A DNA stretch of 64,000 nt from JBBDWK01 sp040902885 (GCA_040902885.1 JBBDWK010000101.1:1-64000), one strand, 5' to 3'. Positions 33,037-43,495 are shown, counted from the first letter of the stretch. Program-made: numbers and translations. Notes: a model not told the origin generated them from the sequence alone.

Positions 33037-35778
33037 ATGTCTCGAAAATCCGTTGTCTCCATGGTTTTCTTCTTCTCCCTGGCCGTTTCGTTGGTTCGCG
33101 CCCAGGAGATCAAGGTGGACATCCCGTTCGAGAAGTTCGTCCTGGCGAACGGCCTCACGGTGATCGTCCACGAGGACCACAAAGTGCCGATCGTGGCGGT
33201 GAACCTCTGGTACCACGTGGGCTCCAAGAACGAGAAGCGTGGCAAGACCGGCTTCGCCCACCTGTTCGAGCATTTGATGTTCAACGGCAGCGAACACTAC
33301 AACCAGGATTATTTCAAGGTCCTGGAGAAGCTCGGGGCCACGGATCTGAACGGCACTACCAACCAGGATCGTACGAACTACTTCCAGAACGTGCCGACAT
33401 CGGCGCTGGACACGGTGCTGTGGATGGAGTCCGATCGGATGGGCCACCTCCTCGGCGTCATCGATCAAGCCAGGCTCGACGAGCAGCGCGGCGTCGTGCA
33501 GAACGAGAAGCGCCAAGGCGAGAACCAGCCCTACGGGCTGGTCTATAACCTGACCGTCGAGAATACGTTCCCGGCCGGGCATCCGTACTCATGGTCGGTG
33601 ATTGGATCGATGGAGGACTTGAACGCCGCCAGTCTTGACGATGTCCGCGAGTGGTTTAAGACCTACTATGGCCCCTCCAATGCCACGATTGTTCTGGCCG
33701 GCGACATCGACGTGAAGACGGCCAGGGAGAAGGTCGAGCGATACTTCGGCGCGATCCCGCCGGGACCGCCCGTGCCGAAGCACCGGGCGTGGGTCGCGAA
33801 GCGAGAGGGCGTAAAGCGGCAAACGCTCGAGGACCGCGTCCCTCAGGCGCGTGTCTACAAGGTGTGGAACACCCCGGAGGACTACACCGAACAATCGGAT
33901 CTGCTGTACCTGGCCGCGCAGGTGCTGGGCTCCGGCCGCACTTCCCGGCTCTACAAGCGGCTGGTTCACCAGGACCAGATCGCAACTGACGCCAATGCGT
34001 TTCAGTCGGCGTCGGAAATCGCCGGCACGTTTACCATCATGTCTACGGCGCGACCCGGCGGCGATCTGACGAAGGTAGAGAAAACCATCGATGAGGAACT
34101 GGCGAGGTTTCTCAAAGAGGGCCCAACGGCCGACGAGCTGGCCCGGGTTCGGACGCGGTACGTCGCGGGGTTCCTGCGAGGGCTGGAGCGCATCGGCGGA
34201 TTCGGCGGCAAGAGTGACGTGCTTGCGCGCGGCCAAGTCTTCGCTGGGGATGCGGCCGCCTACAAGAAACGGCTGGAGCGAATGCAGGGCGCGACGCCCG
34301 AGCAGGTCCGCAGTGCTGCGGAGAGATGGCTGTCCGACGGTGTTTACGCCCTGGAAGTCCATCCATTCCGGACTCATAAAGCCTCCGGCGCTGACGTGGA
34401 CCGGTCCAAAGTCCCCGAGCCGGGACCGCCTCCCGCCTTCGTGCCAACGAAGCTGCAACGCGGCACGCTGTCCAACGGCCTGAAGCTGGTGGCGTCCGAG
34501 CAGCATGGGTTGCCGCTGGTCAATTTCAACCTCAACGTGCGGGCCGGTTACGCCACGGATCACCTGTCCGGACTGCAGGGGACGGCGCGGCTGGCAATGA
34601 CGATGCTGGACAAGGGGACGAAGACGCGGACATCGCTGGAGATCCCGGACCAGCTCGAACGGCTCGGCGCGCGACTGTCAGCCGGGTCGGGTCTGGACGA
34701 TTCGACCGTATTCCTGTCGGCGCTGAAAACGAACCTGGACGCGTCGCTGGAGATCTTCGGCGATGTGGTTCTGAATCCGTCCTTCCCCGATTCGGACTTC
34801 CAGCGCGAACAGAAGCAGATGATGGCGGCGATTCAGCGCGAGAAGGTCGAGCCGTTCTCGATGGCTCTTCGCGTGCTGCCGGCATTCGTCTTCGGCAAGG
34901 GACACCCCTATGGCATGTCGCTGACCGGATCCGGCACCGAAGCGACTGCGGGCAAAATCACGAGGGATGCGCTGGTGAAGTTCCACCGGACCTGGTTCAA
35001 GCCGAACAACGCGACCCTGATCATCGTCGGCGATACCACGCTTGCGGAGATCGCGCCGAAGCTGGAGAAACTCTTTGCAAGCTGGCAGCCGGGGGACGTA
35101 CCGAAACTGAACGTCACCACCGTGGAGCACCAGCCCAAGCCGCTGGTCTACATCATCGATCGGCCGGGCGCCCTACAGTCGACGATACTCGCCGGCCACG
35201 TTGCTCCCCCCAAGCTGGACCGGGACGACATCGCGATGTCGGCACTGAACACCAGCCTGGGCGGAGCGTTTGTCTCGCGGATCAACATGAACCTGCGCGA
35301 GGACAAGCATTGGTCCTATGGAGCAGGGACGGTCATTTTCCCGACGCTCGGCCAGCGCATCTTCCTCACTTTCGCTCCTGTGCAGACGGATAAGACGAAG
35401 GAGTCGCTTGTCGAGCTGAACAAGGAGTTCCGCGAGATTCTTCGCGAGCGCCCGCCGACCCAGGAAGAGCTGCAAAGGGCCCAGGATCAGATGACGTTGC
35501 GACTGCCCGGGCGGCGCGAGACGCTAAGTGGGGTGGACGATTCGATCGCCGAGATCGTGCGGTATGGTCTGCCGGACGACCACTGGGAGACGTACCCGAA
35601 GAAAGTCCGTGAGCTGACCACGCGGGACTTGGTCACGTCCGCCGAGCGCCTGATCCATCCGGGTCGCCTGATGTGGGTGGTGGTTGGCGACCGCTCCAAG
35701 ATCGAAACGGGCGTCCGCGAGCTGAGCCTCGGTGAGCTGCGACTCATCGACGCCGACGGGAACCTGGTGAACGACTAA
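33037..35778 (+). CDS. Exported M16-family zinc metalloprotease (full two-half protein)
   Basis: A 913-aa protein with a signal peptide (MSRKSVVSMVFFFSLAVSLVRA). The inverted zinc motif HLFEH is at residues 75-79 with the third ligand Glu downstream (NEKRQGEN). The second half (from about residue 470, RGTLSNGLKLVASEQHGLPL) is the inactive M16 partner domain, as in pitrilysin/PqqL-like clamshell proteases. It should degrade peptides in the periplasm. Start: ATG at 33037 begins the signal peptide; the longer frame upstream crosses the repeat region. Confidence 0.9.
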   Translation: MSRKSVVSMVFFFSLAVSLVRAQEIKVDIPFEKFVLANGLTVIVHEDHKVPIVAVNLWYHVGSKNEKRGKTGFAHLFEHLMFNGSEHYNQDYFKVLEKLGATDLNGTTNQDRTNYFQNVPTSALDTVLWMESDRMGHLLGVIDQARLDEQRGVVQNEKRQGENQPYGLVYNLTVENTFPAGHPYSWSVIGSMEDLNAASLDDVREWFKTYYGPSNATIVLAGDIDVKTAREKVERYFGAIPPGPPVPKHRAWVAKREGVKRQTLEDRVPQARVYKVWNTPEDYTEQSDLLYLAAQVLGSGRTSRLYKRLVHQDQIATDANAFQSASEIAGTFTIMSTARPGGDLTKVEKTIDEELARFLKEGPTADELARVRTRYVAGFLRGLERIGGFGGKSDVLARGQVFAGDAAAYKKRLERMQGATPEQVRSAAERWLSDGVYALEVHPFRTHKASGADVDRSKVPEPGPPPAFVPTKLQRGTLSNGLKLVASEQHGLPLVNFNLNVRAGYATDHLSGLQGTARLAMTMLDKGTKTRTSLEIPDQLERLGARLSAGSGLDDSTVFLSALKTNLDASLEIFGDVVLNPSFPDSDFQREQKQMMAAIQREKVEPFSMALRVLPAFVFGKGHPYGMSLTGSGTEATAGKITRDALVKFHRTWFKPNNATLIIVGDTTLAEIAPKLEKLFASWQPGDVPKLNVTTVEHQPKPLVYIIDRPGALQSTILAGHVAPPKLDRDDIAMSALNTSLGGAFVSRINMNLREDKHWSYGAGTVIFPTLGQRIFLTFAPVQTDKTKESLVELNKEFREILRERPPTQEELQRAQDQMTLRLPGRRETLSGVDDSIAEIVRYGLPDDHWETYPKKVRELTTRDLVTSAERLIHPGRLMWVVVGDRSKIETGVRELSLGELRLIDADGNLVND

Positions 35779-35829
35779 GAACGTCCGGGAGGCGGCTGGC
35801 GTGTTAATCTGTCCGCTAAGGAAAATTGC

Positions 35830-36621
35830 ATGAACAAAGCCAAATTCGCAATTGTCTCGACCATTTTCGCCGCCACGGCCGCGTTTGGACAGTTGCCCGC
35901 TCCCAACGAAGCGGGAGTGGGCATGGGCCACCTTCACCTGACGGTGCGGGACATAGACGCGCACAAGAAACTCTGGGTGGGCGTGATGGGCGCGAAACCA
36001 GTGATGATGGGAAACCTGGAAGTGCTGAAGCTGCCAGATGTGATCGTCATGCTGCGCAAGGGGGAACCAGCCGCCGGCAGTGAAGGCTCCGCGGTGAACC
36101 ATCTCGGCTTCAAGGTGAAGGATCTGGATGCAACCATCGCGAAACTCACCGCGGCCGGCGCAAGAGTGCAGCGCACGATGCCGGAGACGCGCCAGGCTTT
36201 TCTCCTGTTCCCCGACGAGGTCAAGGTGGAATTCTCCGAAGACAAATCGCAAACCATCCCGTTGACCCACCATCACATCCATTTCTTCACCCAGGATGTG
36301 GAGGCCACGCGCGCCTGGTACGCAAAGATGTTCGCCGCGAAACCTGGACGCCGCCTGAAGTTCGAAGCGGCCGACCTCCCCGGCGTCAATCTGACCTTCT
36401 CGCCATCGGAAACGAAGACCGTCGCCACCAAGGGCCGCGCCGTCGATCACATTGGCTTTGAAGTGCGCAATCTCGAAAGCTTCTGTAAAGAGATGGAGAA
36501 GCGCGGCGTCAAATTCGACGTGCCTTTCAAGAAGGTGCCCGCCTTGGGCCTCTCGATCGCATTCTTCACCGATCCCTGGGGCACCTACGTCGAGCTCACC
36601 GAGGGAATGAACAAGCTTTAG
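35830..36621 (+). CDS. Exported VOC (glyoxalase/dioxygenase-fold) protein
   Basis: A 263-aa protein with a signal peptide (MNKAKFAIVSTIFAATAAFG) and two VOC modules: GHLHLTVRDIDAHKKLWVGVMG (30-130) and HHIHFFTQDVEATRAWYAKMF (140-255), the latter ending DPWGTYVELTEGM. The His and Glu positions needed for a metal site can be seen. The reaction is unknown; glyoxalase, dioxygenase and binding roles are all possible. It lies 51 bases after the M16 gene and 29 bases before the hydroxyacid oxidase. Confidence 0.82.
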   Translation: MNKAKFAIVSTIFAATAAFGQLPAPNEAGVGMGHLHLTVRDIDAHKKLWVGVMGAKPVMMGNLEVLKLPDVIVMLRKGEPAAGSEGSAVNHLGFKVKDLDATIAKLTAAGARVQRTMPETRQAFLLFPDEVKVEFSEDKSQTIPLTHHHIHFFTQDVEATRAWYAKMFAAKPGRRLKFEAADLPGVNLTFSPSETKTVATKGRAVDHIGFEVRNLESFCKEMEKRGVKFDVPFKKVPALGLSIAFFTDPWGTYVELTEGMNKL

Positions 36622-36650
36622 TTCAAGTTTGATAGGATAGGCGTCCGAGT

Positions 36651-37850
36651 ATGCGCATCAATCGACGCCACGCATTTCAAGGACTAGCGGCGCTGGCCGG
36701 CGGGCAGCGGCTTGCCATGGCGCAGCAGGCCGCGGAACCGGTTACGGTCGACCGGTATCTCGACGACCCGTTGATGGGGCCTGCCAATGTCTTCGACTTC
36801 ATGCCCCTAGCCAGGGCCAAGCTCGACAAGGTGGCATGGGATTACCTGGAAGGCGGCTCCGAGGATGAAGTGTCGCTGGCCGACAACCGCGCCGGATTCA
36901 ACCGCATCGTCATCCGTCCGAAGGCCCTTGTGGACGTCCACAAGATCGACCTCTCGCTGGAGCTGCTCGGCCAGAAGCTCGAATTTCCCATCATCCTGGA
37001 CCCGGCGGGCGGCAAGAATTGCTTCCGCCAGAACGGCGAAATTCTGGTGGCGCAGGCAGCCGCCAATTCGAAAGCGCTGCACATCACCAACGGGGGCATT
37101 CAGAAGGTCACCGAGTCCGGCAAGGGGCCTGCATGGTGGCAGGTGACCACGGGCGGCGACTTCCGCAGCCCGCAGGCCATGCGCGCGTTCGTGAAGCGCA
37201 TGGAGAGCCAAGGCTGCTCGGGCATCTGCTTCACTACGGACATCATGTATGTGTCCCATCGTGAGCGGAACATTCACAATAAATTCGATCGCGGCTGGGG
37301 AGAAACGGGCATTCCTCGCGATGGCCAAGGCCGCTTGCCGCGTCCCAGGAATCCGGAGCGGGCGGGCATTTACCCCTCGCGGCCTTTCCCAACGCCCACA
37401 TGGAACACAGTGAAGGAACTGGTTGGCATGACTAAACTGCCGCTGATCCTCAAAGGCATCCTGACGGCCGAAGACGCGGCACTGTGCGTCGAGAATGGCG
37501 TCTCGGCTATCGTGGTGTCGAATCACGGCGCGCGCCAGCTCGACCACGTGGGCGGGACCATTGAGGCGCTGCCCGAGGTGGTCAAAGGCGTGGATGGCAA
37601 GATACCCGTGCTGATCGACGGCGGCATCCGCCGCGGCACCGATATCCTGAAAGCTCTGGCGTTGGGGGCTAAGGCCGTGTGCGTTGCGCGGCCTTATTTG
37701 TACGGTCTGGCAGCCTTCGGCCAGCCGGGGGTGGAGCGGGTGATCGAGCTGCTGCGCACCGAGCTCGCTCTCGACATGGGTCTGGCGGGCGTTCCGAACC
37801 TTGCCGCCATCAACCGCAGTCTGGTGCGCATTCGAGGTGAACAATCATGA
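36651..37850 (+). CDS. Exported FMN-dependent alpha-hydroxyacid oxidase/dehydrogenase
   Basis: A 399-aa protein of the glycolate/lactate oxidase family. An N-terminal export signal (NRRHAFQGLAALAGG, Tat-like) precedes the FMN barrel. Family blocks: DYLEGGSEDEVSLADNRAGFNR, KLPLILKGI, the catalytic SNHGARQLD with its active-site His, and IPVLIDGGIRRGTDILKALALGA for FMN phosphate. It oxidises a 2-hydroxyacid to a 2-oxoacid. The region usually reading IAPTAMQ is changed to LDPAGGKN, so the substrate pocket may differ. The next gene encodes a tetrahaem cytochrome, a plausible electron acceptor. Confidence 0.85.
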   Translation: MRINRRHAFQGLAALAGGQRLAMAQQAAEPVTVDRYLDDPLMGPANVFDFMPLARAKLDKVAWDYLEGGSEDEVSLADNRAGFNRIVIRPKALVDVHKIDLSLELLGQKLEFPIILDPAGGKNCFRQNGEILVAQAAANSKALHITNGGIQKVTESGKGPAWWQVTTGGDFRSPQAMRAFVKRMESQGCSGICFTTDIMYVSHRERNIHNKFDRGWGETGIPRDGQGRLPRPRNPERAGIYPSRPFPTPTWNTVKELVGMTKLPLILKGILTAEDAALCVENGVSAIVVSNHGARQLDHVGGTIEALPEVVKGVDGKIPVLIDGGIRRGTDILKALALGAKAVCVARPYLYGLAAFGQPGVERVIELLRTELALDMGLAGVPNLAAINRSLVRIRGEQS

Positions 37851-37905
37851 TGAACCGCGCGCACGGCATGAGCATCAGCAATGCCAGCCCTTCGGCGGGA
37901 TACGT

Positions 37906-38493
37906 ATGCCGCATCGACCTGGCATAGGTCTGGCGGTCTCGCTTCTTCTCGCCGGCGCTGTACTCATCGCCCAGGACCCGAAAGGACCGGAAATCTTACG
38001 TCCCACCGACAAATCGGTGTGGAAGGCAGGTCCGGTCTCCGTTGTGGCGCGGGTGCAGGGCAAAGGCGAGCTACGGCTGGACGGAAAGACGATTGAAGCC
38101 CGGCAACTGGCTCCCAATGCCCTGACGGCGACACTCAACCCGGCCAAGGGAGCGCACGAGCTGGTCCTGGTCACTTCGGCTGGTGAAACAAAAGTGAACT
38201 TCTTCGTCGGTGACGCGGCGCCGCCGGGCGATTTTCAGCCCTTCCGCCTCCATCCGCCGGCGGCGGCCTGCGAGACCTGTCACGCTGTGCAGAATGGGGC
38301 GTGGAACCTCAAAGGCGAGACGGCCGGCGAAAGCTGCTTCACCTGCCACGATCAGAAGCCCTTCGCGGGCATTCACGGCCACAACACGGAAGTCCTGTTC
38401 GAATGCCAGATGTGCCACAAACCGCATGGTTCCGCGGCGGCCAAGCATTTGAAGTGGCCCAAGGAAGTCGCCTGTAAGCAGTGCCACGGGTGA
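37906..38493 (+). CDS. Exported tetrahaem c-type cytochrome with an Ig-like N-domain
   Basis: A 195-aa protein with a signal peptide (MPHRPGIGLAVSLLLAGAVLIA). Residues 25-105 look like an immunoglobulin-like beta domain. The C-terminal 75 residues hold four CXXCH sites: CETCH, CFTCH, CQMCH and CKQCH, plus extra His as axial ligands, in the style of doubled-CXXCH cytochromes. It should carry electrons in the periplasm. It starts 55 bases after the hydroxyacid oxidase stop and ends 12 bases before the convergent peroxiredoxin gene. Confidence 0.85.
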   Translation: MPHRPGIGLAVSLLLAGAVLIAQDPKGPEILRPTDKSVWKAGPVSVVARVQGKGELRLDGKTIEARQLAPNALTATLNPAKGAHELVLVTSAGETKVNFFVGDAAPPGDFQPFRLHPPAAACETCHAVQNGAWNLKGETAGESCFTCHDQKPFAGIHGHNTEVLFECQMCHKPHGSAAAKHLKWPKEVACKQCHG

Positions 38494-38505
38494 CGAAAAC
38501 GTAAT

Positions 38506-39030
38506 TTACTTCTTGAGCCGACTGCAGGCCGTTTCCGCACCGCTGATGTCGACAGCGCTTTGCCCCTCTTCGACGTATGCGATTTTGCCTTCCTTGTCGA
38601 TAACGAACGTAGCGCGATTCGAGAGGCCGCGGGCTTCCATCAACACGCCATAGTCCTTCGACGCCTTCCGATGGAGAAAATCGCTCAGCATCGGAAACTT
38701 CGCGCCGGTCTGTGCGGCGAAGACGCGCTGACTGGGAGTGTTGTCGGTACTGACGCCGAAGACCTGTGTGTCCATGCCTTCGAATTTGGCAAGGTTGGAT
38801 CCATAGCTCGTCATCTCTTTCGTGCAGCCGCCGGTGAACGCGGCAGGATAGAAGGCGAGCACGACATTCTGCTTGCCACGGAACTCGGAGAGCGTCACAG
38901 GTTTTCCCGTGGTTGACGGCAGGGTGAAGTCGGGCGCCATATCGCCGACTTTCAAGTGAGTCTTCGGCGGCGCCTGCCCCATCAAGAGCGGCGCGGTCGC
39001 CATTACGAGAAAAAGCAAAAATGGTCGCAT
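38506..39030 (-). CDS. Exported peroxiredoxin (AhpC/TSA, BCP-like)
   Basis: A 174-aa thioredoxin-fold peroxidase with a signal peptide ([18 protein letters not shown]). The peroxidatic site reads [14 protein letters not shown], a T-x-x-C arrangement. A late Cys (ETACSRLKK) could act as resolving residue. It reduces peroxides in the periplasm. GGAGG lies 5 bases before the ATG at 39030, which also starts the signal; 28 further codons upstream were rejected. Confidence 0.88.
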   Translation of the reverse strand: MRPFLLFLVMATAPLLMGQAPPKTHLKVGDMAPDFTLPSTTGKPVTLSEFRGKQNVVLAFYPAAFTGGCTKEMTSYGSNLAKFEGMDTQVFGVSTDNTPSQRVFAAQTGAKFPMLSDFLHRKASKDYGVLMEARGLSNRATFVIDKEGKIAYVEEGQSAVDISGAETACSRLKK

Positions 39031-39110
39031 TCTTTCCTCCACGATTGACCTGGGAATCATAGTATATCTTAAACCCGCGGGGCTCAACCGTAGGGATGGC
39101 TGAACCATTA

Positions 39111-40631
39111 TCAAGGCGTTAACGACGGTGCCTGGGGAGTGCGCGCCGGATGTGAAGCGACGTTGGCGCGTCGCAAATTATCAACGAGTGCGCCCGCGGC
39201 CTGTGCGCGCTGGCTGACGATCCAGGCGGGCGCGACACCGGTCACAACAAGAAATACCACGATGGCCGCGAGGCAGAATCGTTCACGCGGAAGGGCATCG
39301 GGAACGCCGAAGAGACCTGAAGGCCTCTTACCCAGAAACAAAATCGCGAACAATCGGAATATGTGGAACGCAAAGAGCGCCGTCGCGATTGGCAGCGCGA
39401 CCCCAAGCTGGGGATGGCTCTCGAGCGTGCCGTGAATCAAGAGATCCTCCGCGCAGAAGCCAAGCGTACCCGGCAATCCGATCAGCGCGAGACCACTTAC
39501 AAGGAAGAAAACCGCAAGCCGGGGGAAGCTGCCTGCCAATCCGAGGAAGCGGTCGCCTGTAATCCTGCCCCCGACACGCGTTTCAACAAGACGATATACC
39601 GCCGCGAGGCAGGTAGTTGAAGCCGCTACGACAATCCAATGCACCAGCGCACCCGTAACACCCGGTTCGGTTGCGCTCTCAAGTCCGACGAGAATGCTCG
39701 AGGCCTGGCCTACCAAGAGCAACCCGAAGAGCCGGCGCGGCTCCCGTTCGCAAAGAGCCAGCACCGCCGTGTAAAGCACGGTGAATAACGCAACGTCGCT
39801 GAGGAAAGGCAGAGCCCTTAAGGCGACGTCCGGCAGAACAGGGATGGCAACTCGGGCGACCAGAAAAGCTCCCAAATGGCCATTGACCAACAGACTGGCG
39901 GTGAGCAGCGGGCCACGATCGAAAGCCGATACCACCCAGGAGTGCATTGGGAAAATACCTTTTCCGAGCAGGACCGCGGCCATCAAAAGCGCGAATGCCC
40001 AGGTTCCACCCGGTGACGAGCCGTCTTTAAGCGCTGAGAGAGAAAATGGAGCCGTCACCCCAGCGGCTGCGGCATCGTTGACGATCAGAGCGACCGCGCC
40101 CGCAAGCGCGGCGGTGCTGGAGCCCAGAGCGATTCGCGGCAGTGCGGCGGCACGAGACTGAGCAGCGCCATTCACAGCCGGGTGCTTCGCGATCAGCAGC
40201 GGCAAAGATGCGAGAGTCCATGCGACTACGAGCAACAGCAGATGCTCCGTGGCGTAGACTGTCTGAGTGGCCGATACGAGGAGAAGCGTCTGGGCCAACA
40301 GAGGCCGGCCGATGTCGCGGCGCGGCGCAACCAAAACAGTCAGGAGCGCCAGCGCGGCGAAAACCACGAGCGCCAGCGCGTTCAGGGCATCGGCCGCGAA
40401 CCACGGGTGAGCGGAGCCGAGCGACGGAAGAGACCAGGGTTCGGCCAGCGAGCCGCCGCCGCGCTCCGTTACTTCCCATAGCGCCGCACAGGAGGCCAGG
40501 AGCGAGCAGCCGACTGCCGCCGCGGCGATTGCACGCGCCATGCTCGCGGACTTTGTGCGCAGAACCCCGAATGCTCCCAAAGCGGGCGCAAGCACCGTTA
40601 CAGTCAGGAAGGGGAGACTCAGTTCAGGCAT
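39111..40631 (-). CDS. NuoM/NuoN-like proton-conducting membrane subunit
   Basis: A 506-aa polytopic protein with about 13-14 hydrophobic segments. The family block [22 protein letters not shown] corresponds to the conserved Lys/Pro region of complex I antiporter-like subunits. It overlaps the DabB stop as TGATG, with its ATG at 40631. No other complex I subunits are near, so it most likely belongs to the DabA-DabB bicarbonate/CO2 uptake complex as an extra membrane subunit. That is inferred from position. Confidence 0.75.
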   Translation of the reverse strand: MPELSLPFLTVTVLAPALGAFGVLRTKSASMARAIAAAAVGCSLLASCAALWEVTERGGGSLAEPWSLPSLGSAHPWFAADALNALALVVFAALALLTVLVAPRRDIGRPLLAQTLLLVSATQTVYATEHLLLLVVAWTLASLPLLIAKHPAVNGAAQSRAAALPRIALGSSTAALAGAVALIVNDAAAAGVTAPFSLSALKDGSSPGGTWAFALLMAAVLLGKGIFPMHSWVVSAFDRGPLLTASLLVNGHLGAFLVARVAIPVLPDVALRALPFLSDVALFTVLYTAVLALCEREPRRLFGLLLVGQASSILVGLESATEPGVTGALVHWIVVAASTTCLAAVYRLVETRVGGRITGDRFLGLAGSFPRLAVFFLVSGLALIGLPGTLGFCAEDLLIHGTLESHPQLGVALPIATALFAFHIFRLFAILFLGKRPSGLFGVPDALPRERFCLAAIVVFLVVTGVAPAWIVSQRAQAAGALVDNLRRANVASHPARTPQAPSLTP

Positions 40632-42010
40632 CAATCGGCTCCTGTCGCCTGGTCCGCATTCGGAGACCAGCCAAACGGAAGCGCATCGCTCCGGCCGGGA
40701 TGCTCCGCTTCGGGGTGTGGCGCCGCCCAGAGCCGTTCAAACGTCGCCAGCACTTGCGCAACACGCATCAGTCCTCCTAACAGAAACCTTTCAAGAATCG
40801 TGTCGTGATGTCCACGGTCCAGCGCCAGGCGGTATAGCCACCTCCGCATTCCCGCGGGCAGCAGCGACTCATAGTGGGCGCCAGTGGGCTGCAGATTGCC
40901 GCCGGCGGCGGAGTGCATCTGGTGATAGTCGTGCAGCATGGAAGGCGCTCGGAGGAACTGCAATGTCCGGCTGGCCGCGTGCCCAACCACATGAACCAGC
41001 GCGAGCCAGGTAAAGCCGAATCCAATCTCGACGAAGATGATGCCGATCTGCGACAGAGATGCGTACGCGAGCGATGTCTTGGCATTGGCACATGCCCGGC
41101 CGGCCATCGTGCCATGAATTGCCGTAATCGCTCCGATAACAACTACAGCGAAGCTCGCTACGGGAGAAGCCGCGAGAATCGGTTGAGCGCGAAGAAGCAG
41201 ATAGGTGCCCGCGTGGACCGCTATCGCGCCGTAGAACACCGCGCTCGACGGCGTCGGACCTTCCATCGCCCGCGGGAGCCAGCCGGAAAATGGAACCTGG
41301 GCCGACTTGCCCGAGGCGGCGATGATCAGCAGAAGGGCGACGGCTGTGGCCGCGCCGCCCGTAACAGCCGAGGTCTGAGCCGGCCAGGCGCCTTTCAGAA
41401 GCTGCCCGTAAGAAGCAGACCCCGCGACATGGTGAAGAACCACAACCGCAACCAGCAGTCCAATGTCGCAGGCCCGGTACACCCCAAACACGTGCAACGC
41501 GCCGCGGACCGGTTCCGGACGCTCCTGGAAGAAGGCGATCAGCAGGACCGAAGTGATGCCCACTAGTTCCCAACCAACCACGAGCAGGTCGAAAGATCCG
41601 GACGCGAAAATGAGCAGTGAGCCCAAGGCAAACAGGTGCAGCAGCGCAAAGAAACGAAAGTAGCCCTGCTCGCGGTGGAGGTAACGGCTCGAAAATGCGC
41701 CGATGAGACCGACCAGAATGACTGTGATCAGGACATAGGTCATCGAGAGCCGGTCCATGAAAAGGGAGGAGGCGAATGCATACTTGCCGGCCCCAAACCA
41801 CTGATCCAGCGGTGCTGAGATGGACGGAAGATTGCGATCCTGCATTTGGAAGAGCAGAACCAGAGTCGAGGCCGTACAGAATAGATAAGTCGCGCCAGTG
41901 AGCCGCGAGATGAAGCGTTCGGCCGGCGACCACCCAAGCAGCCATACCATCCCCAGTGCGAAAAAGATCAGACCGGGCGCGGCAATGGTGCAGATGAGGA
42001 GTGATTCCAT
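40631..42010 (-). CDS. dabB: DabB-like proton-conducting subunit (NuoL/MrpA-like)
   Basis: A 459-aa membrane protein with about 12-13 hydrophobic segments. The conserved SGKSAQVPFSGWLPRAMEGP and TPSSAVFYGAIAVHAGTYLL blocks are those of NuoL-type antiporter subunits, as is GWELVGITSVLLI. In DAB systems this subunit couples a cation gradient to CO2 hydration by DabA. It starts 9 bases after the dabA stop and overlaps the next gene by TGATG. The DabB rather than NuoL identity rests on adjacency to dabA. Confidence 0.85.
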   Translation of the reverse strand: MESLLICTIAAPGLIFFALGMVWLLGWSPAERFISRLTGATYLFCTASTLVLLFQMQDRNLPSISAPLDQWFGAGKYAFASSLFMDRLSMTYVLITVILVGLIGAFSSRYLHREQGYFRFFALLHLFALGSLLIFASGSFDLLVVGWELVGITSVLLIAFFQERPEPVRGALHVFGVYRACDIGLLVAVVVLHHVAGSASYGQLLKGAWPAQTSAVTGGAATAVALLLIIAASGKSAQVPFSGWLPRAMEGPTPSSAVFYGAIAVHAGTYLLLRAQPILAASPVASFAVVVIGAITAIHGTMAGRACANAKTSLAYASLSQIGIIFVEIGFGFTWLALVHVVGHAASRTLQFLRAPSMLHDYHQMHSAAGGNLQPTGAHYESLLPAGMRRWLYRLALDRGHHDTILERFLLGGLMRVAQVLATFERLWAAPHPEAEHPGRSDALPFGWSPNADQATGAD

Positions 42011-42019
42011 TTGTGTGTC

Positions 42020-43495
42020 CTACAAACCCGCGGCAACGGCGACAGCCGGCAGGTGTTCGATTTTTCCGCGATACCATGCGGCCGAGGTCGCTACGACGGG
42101 AAGCGGTGTTTCCATCGGGTCCACCGCTTCAAAGCTCCCATCGCGGTATGCGTGCATTTCGCCCGTCCGGTGGTCCAGGGTCGCCATGCGGATCCACCGG
42201 TTGACCAGGAGTTGAAGCATAGCTGGATGCTTGCTGATGGCGCCCATCACCCGATCCGGCGTAGTCTCGACAACGAAGAGGATCCGGACTGGCTCATGAA
42301 TCTCGACCATCTGCCAGGGGAGACCGGTTCGAAGATCGCTGGCGTGTCCATTCATCACCCCTAACAGTCCTGTCACGTTGTGGGGCAGTTTCGTGCCGCA
42401 GCCGTATCGTTCGTTGTCCACGAAGGAGAAGTAGTATTCGAGGCTGATGCCGGCGCATACCGGCACCGCCGCCGCCAGCAATCTGCCCAGATCCGTGTCC
42501 TCAGGATCCTGATCCGCATCGTACGAAACGAGGAACGCCCGGCGATCCAGGAAGAGCCCCCGCGTGACATGCCGCCTTCCCACGATACAAACGGCGTTGG
42601 TGCAATGCCCATACTCCGGCCGCGGCTCCGCAAGATGTTCCGAGCGCTCCTCGACGTGCAACAGCGCGAGGCCGGCGCTCTCGTCCGGATTCGCCGCTTC
42701 GAAACGCCGCGACCGCTCATGCGCATTCCACGCTCGGGCACGATCGAGTGAGCCGGAAGCGGATGCAAGATCCTCCGCATGTGTGGCGGGTACCTGTTCC
42801 AGATCGAAAAGGTCCACGTCGTCATTGCAGGTATCGTGATAACCGCCGACAAACCAGGTGTCGGGAGGGATATCGATTCCTTTGGCCCGTAGTCCGTCCC
42901 GGACCTGCGGGATGTTTGCCATGGCTGCGAACAGACGGCCGTTCGGGCCGCCGCGCCGGCCGCCGCATGCGCCGCAATCATGCGCGGATTCGTGCGGATT
43001 GTTCAAGCTCGTGGATCCGTGGCCCAGGAGAATCACCAGGCGAGCAAATCCGCTGCGAAGCCCGCCTGGACCGAGCACGCTTTCGACGCGCTCGATCTTC
43101 TCCTGGATCCAAAACCCGAGCATCAGTCCTTCAGCCGCCTCGTGCCCCTTCTCATCCATACGCATCAAGGTGAGTTCGGTACGCGGCTCCGGGAGAAAGC
43201 TTTTGTTGAGCGATGCCCGCAGCCGGGCGAATCGCCGGGGCGCCAGAACGCGCGCGATGAGCGGCGCCAGGGATAATCCTCCGAGCGCAGCGGTGCTCAG
43301 CCAGCCGCGCACAAGCGTCTGGGAGGAAACGAATCTCCCATGGGCAATGCGACCCCAGATGGCGCGCCGCGATCTGCGCGTTTCGTGCAGGTGTTCGTCA
43401 TCGCTCACAGGCAATTCCAGCACGGCATGACGGGGCTTCACCACCACCGGACACAGCGAAACACCATGAGGATCGTCGATGCCCTTATAGTCCAC
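42020..43495 (-). CDS. dabA: DabA, C-terminal part (DUF2309) after a frameshift
   Basis: 491 codons from a GTG, reading DYKGIDDPHGVSLCPVVV onward. This is the normal continuation of DabA and would be translated only if the frame break at 43503-43504 is bypassed. It holds the second half of the zinc site, with His in LGHG (H159 of this piece) and Cys in HDCGACGG (C174, C177). DabA resembles a beta-carbonic anhydrase active site and converts CO2 to bicarbonate vectorially. Translated alone, this piece would lack the CxD half of the site. It ends 9 bases before dabB. Confidence 0.85.
   Translation of the reverse strand: MDYKGIDDPHGVSLCPVVVKPRHAVLELPVSDDEHLHETRRSRRAIWGRIAHGRFVSSQTLVRGWLSTAALGGLSLAPLIARVLAPRRFARLRASLNKSFLPEPRTELTLMRMDEKGHEAAEGLMLGFWIQEKIERVESVLGPGGLRSGFARLVILLGHGSTSLNNPHESAHDCGACGGRRGGPNGRLFAAMANIPQVRDGLRAKGIDIPPDTWFVGGYHDTCNDDVDLFDLEQVPATHAEDLASASGSLDRARAWNAHERSRRFEAANPDESAGLALLHVEERSEHLAEPRPEYGHCTNAVCIVGRRHVTRGLFLDRRAFLVSYDADQDPEDTDLGRLLAAAVPVCAGISLEYYFSFVDNERYGCGTKLPHNVTGLLGVMNGHASDLRTGLPWQMVEIHEPVRILFVVETTPDRVMGAISKHPAMLQLLVNRWIRMATLDHRTGEMHAYRDGSFEAVDPMETPLPVVATSAAWYRGKIEHLPAVAVAAGL

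Noticed and set aside
39111..42010. Complex I (nuo) operon
   Set aside because: Only antiporter-like subunits are present, and they are fused by overlaps to dabA and a SulP gene; no NADH or quinone modules occur.
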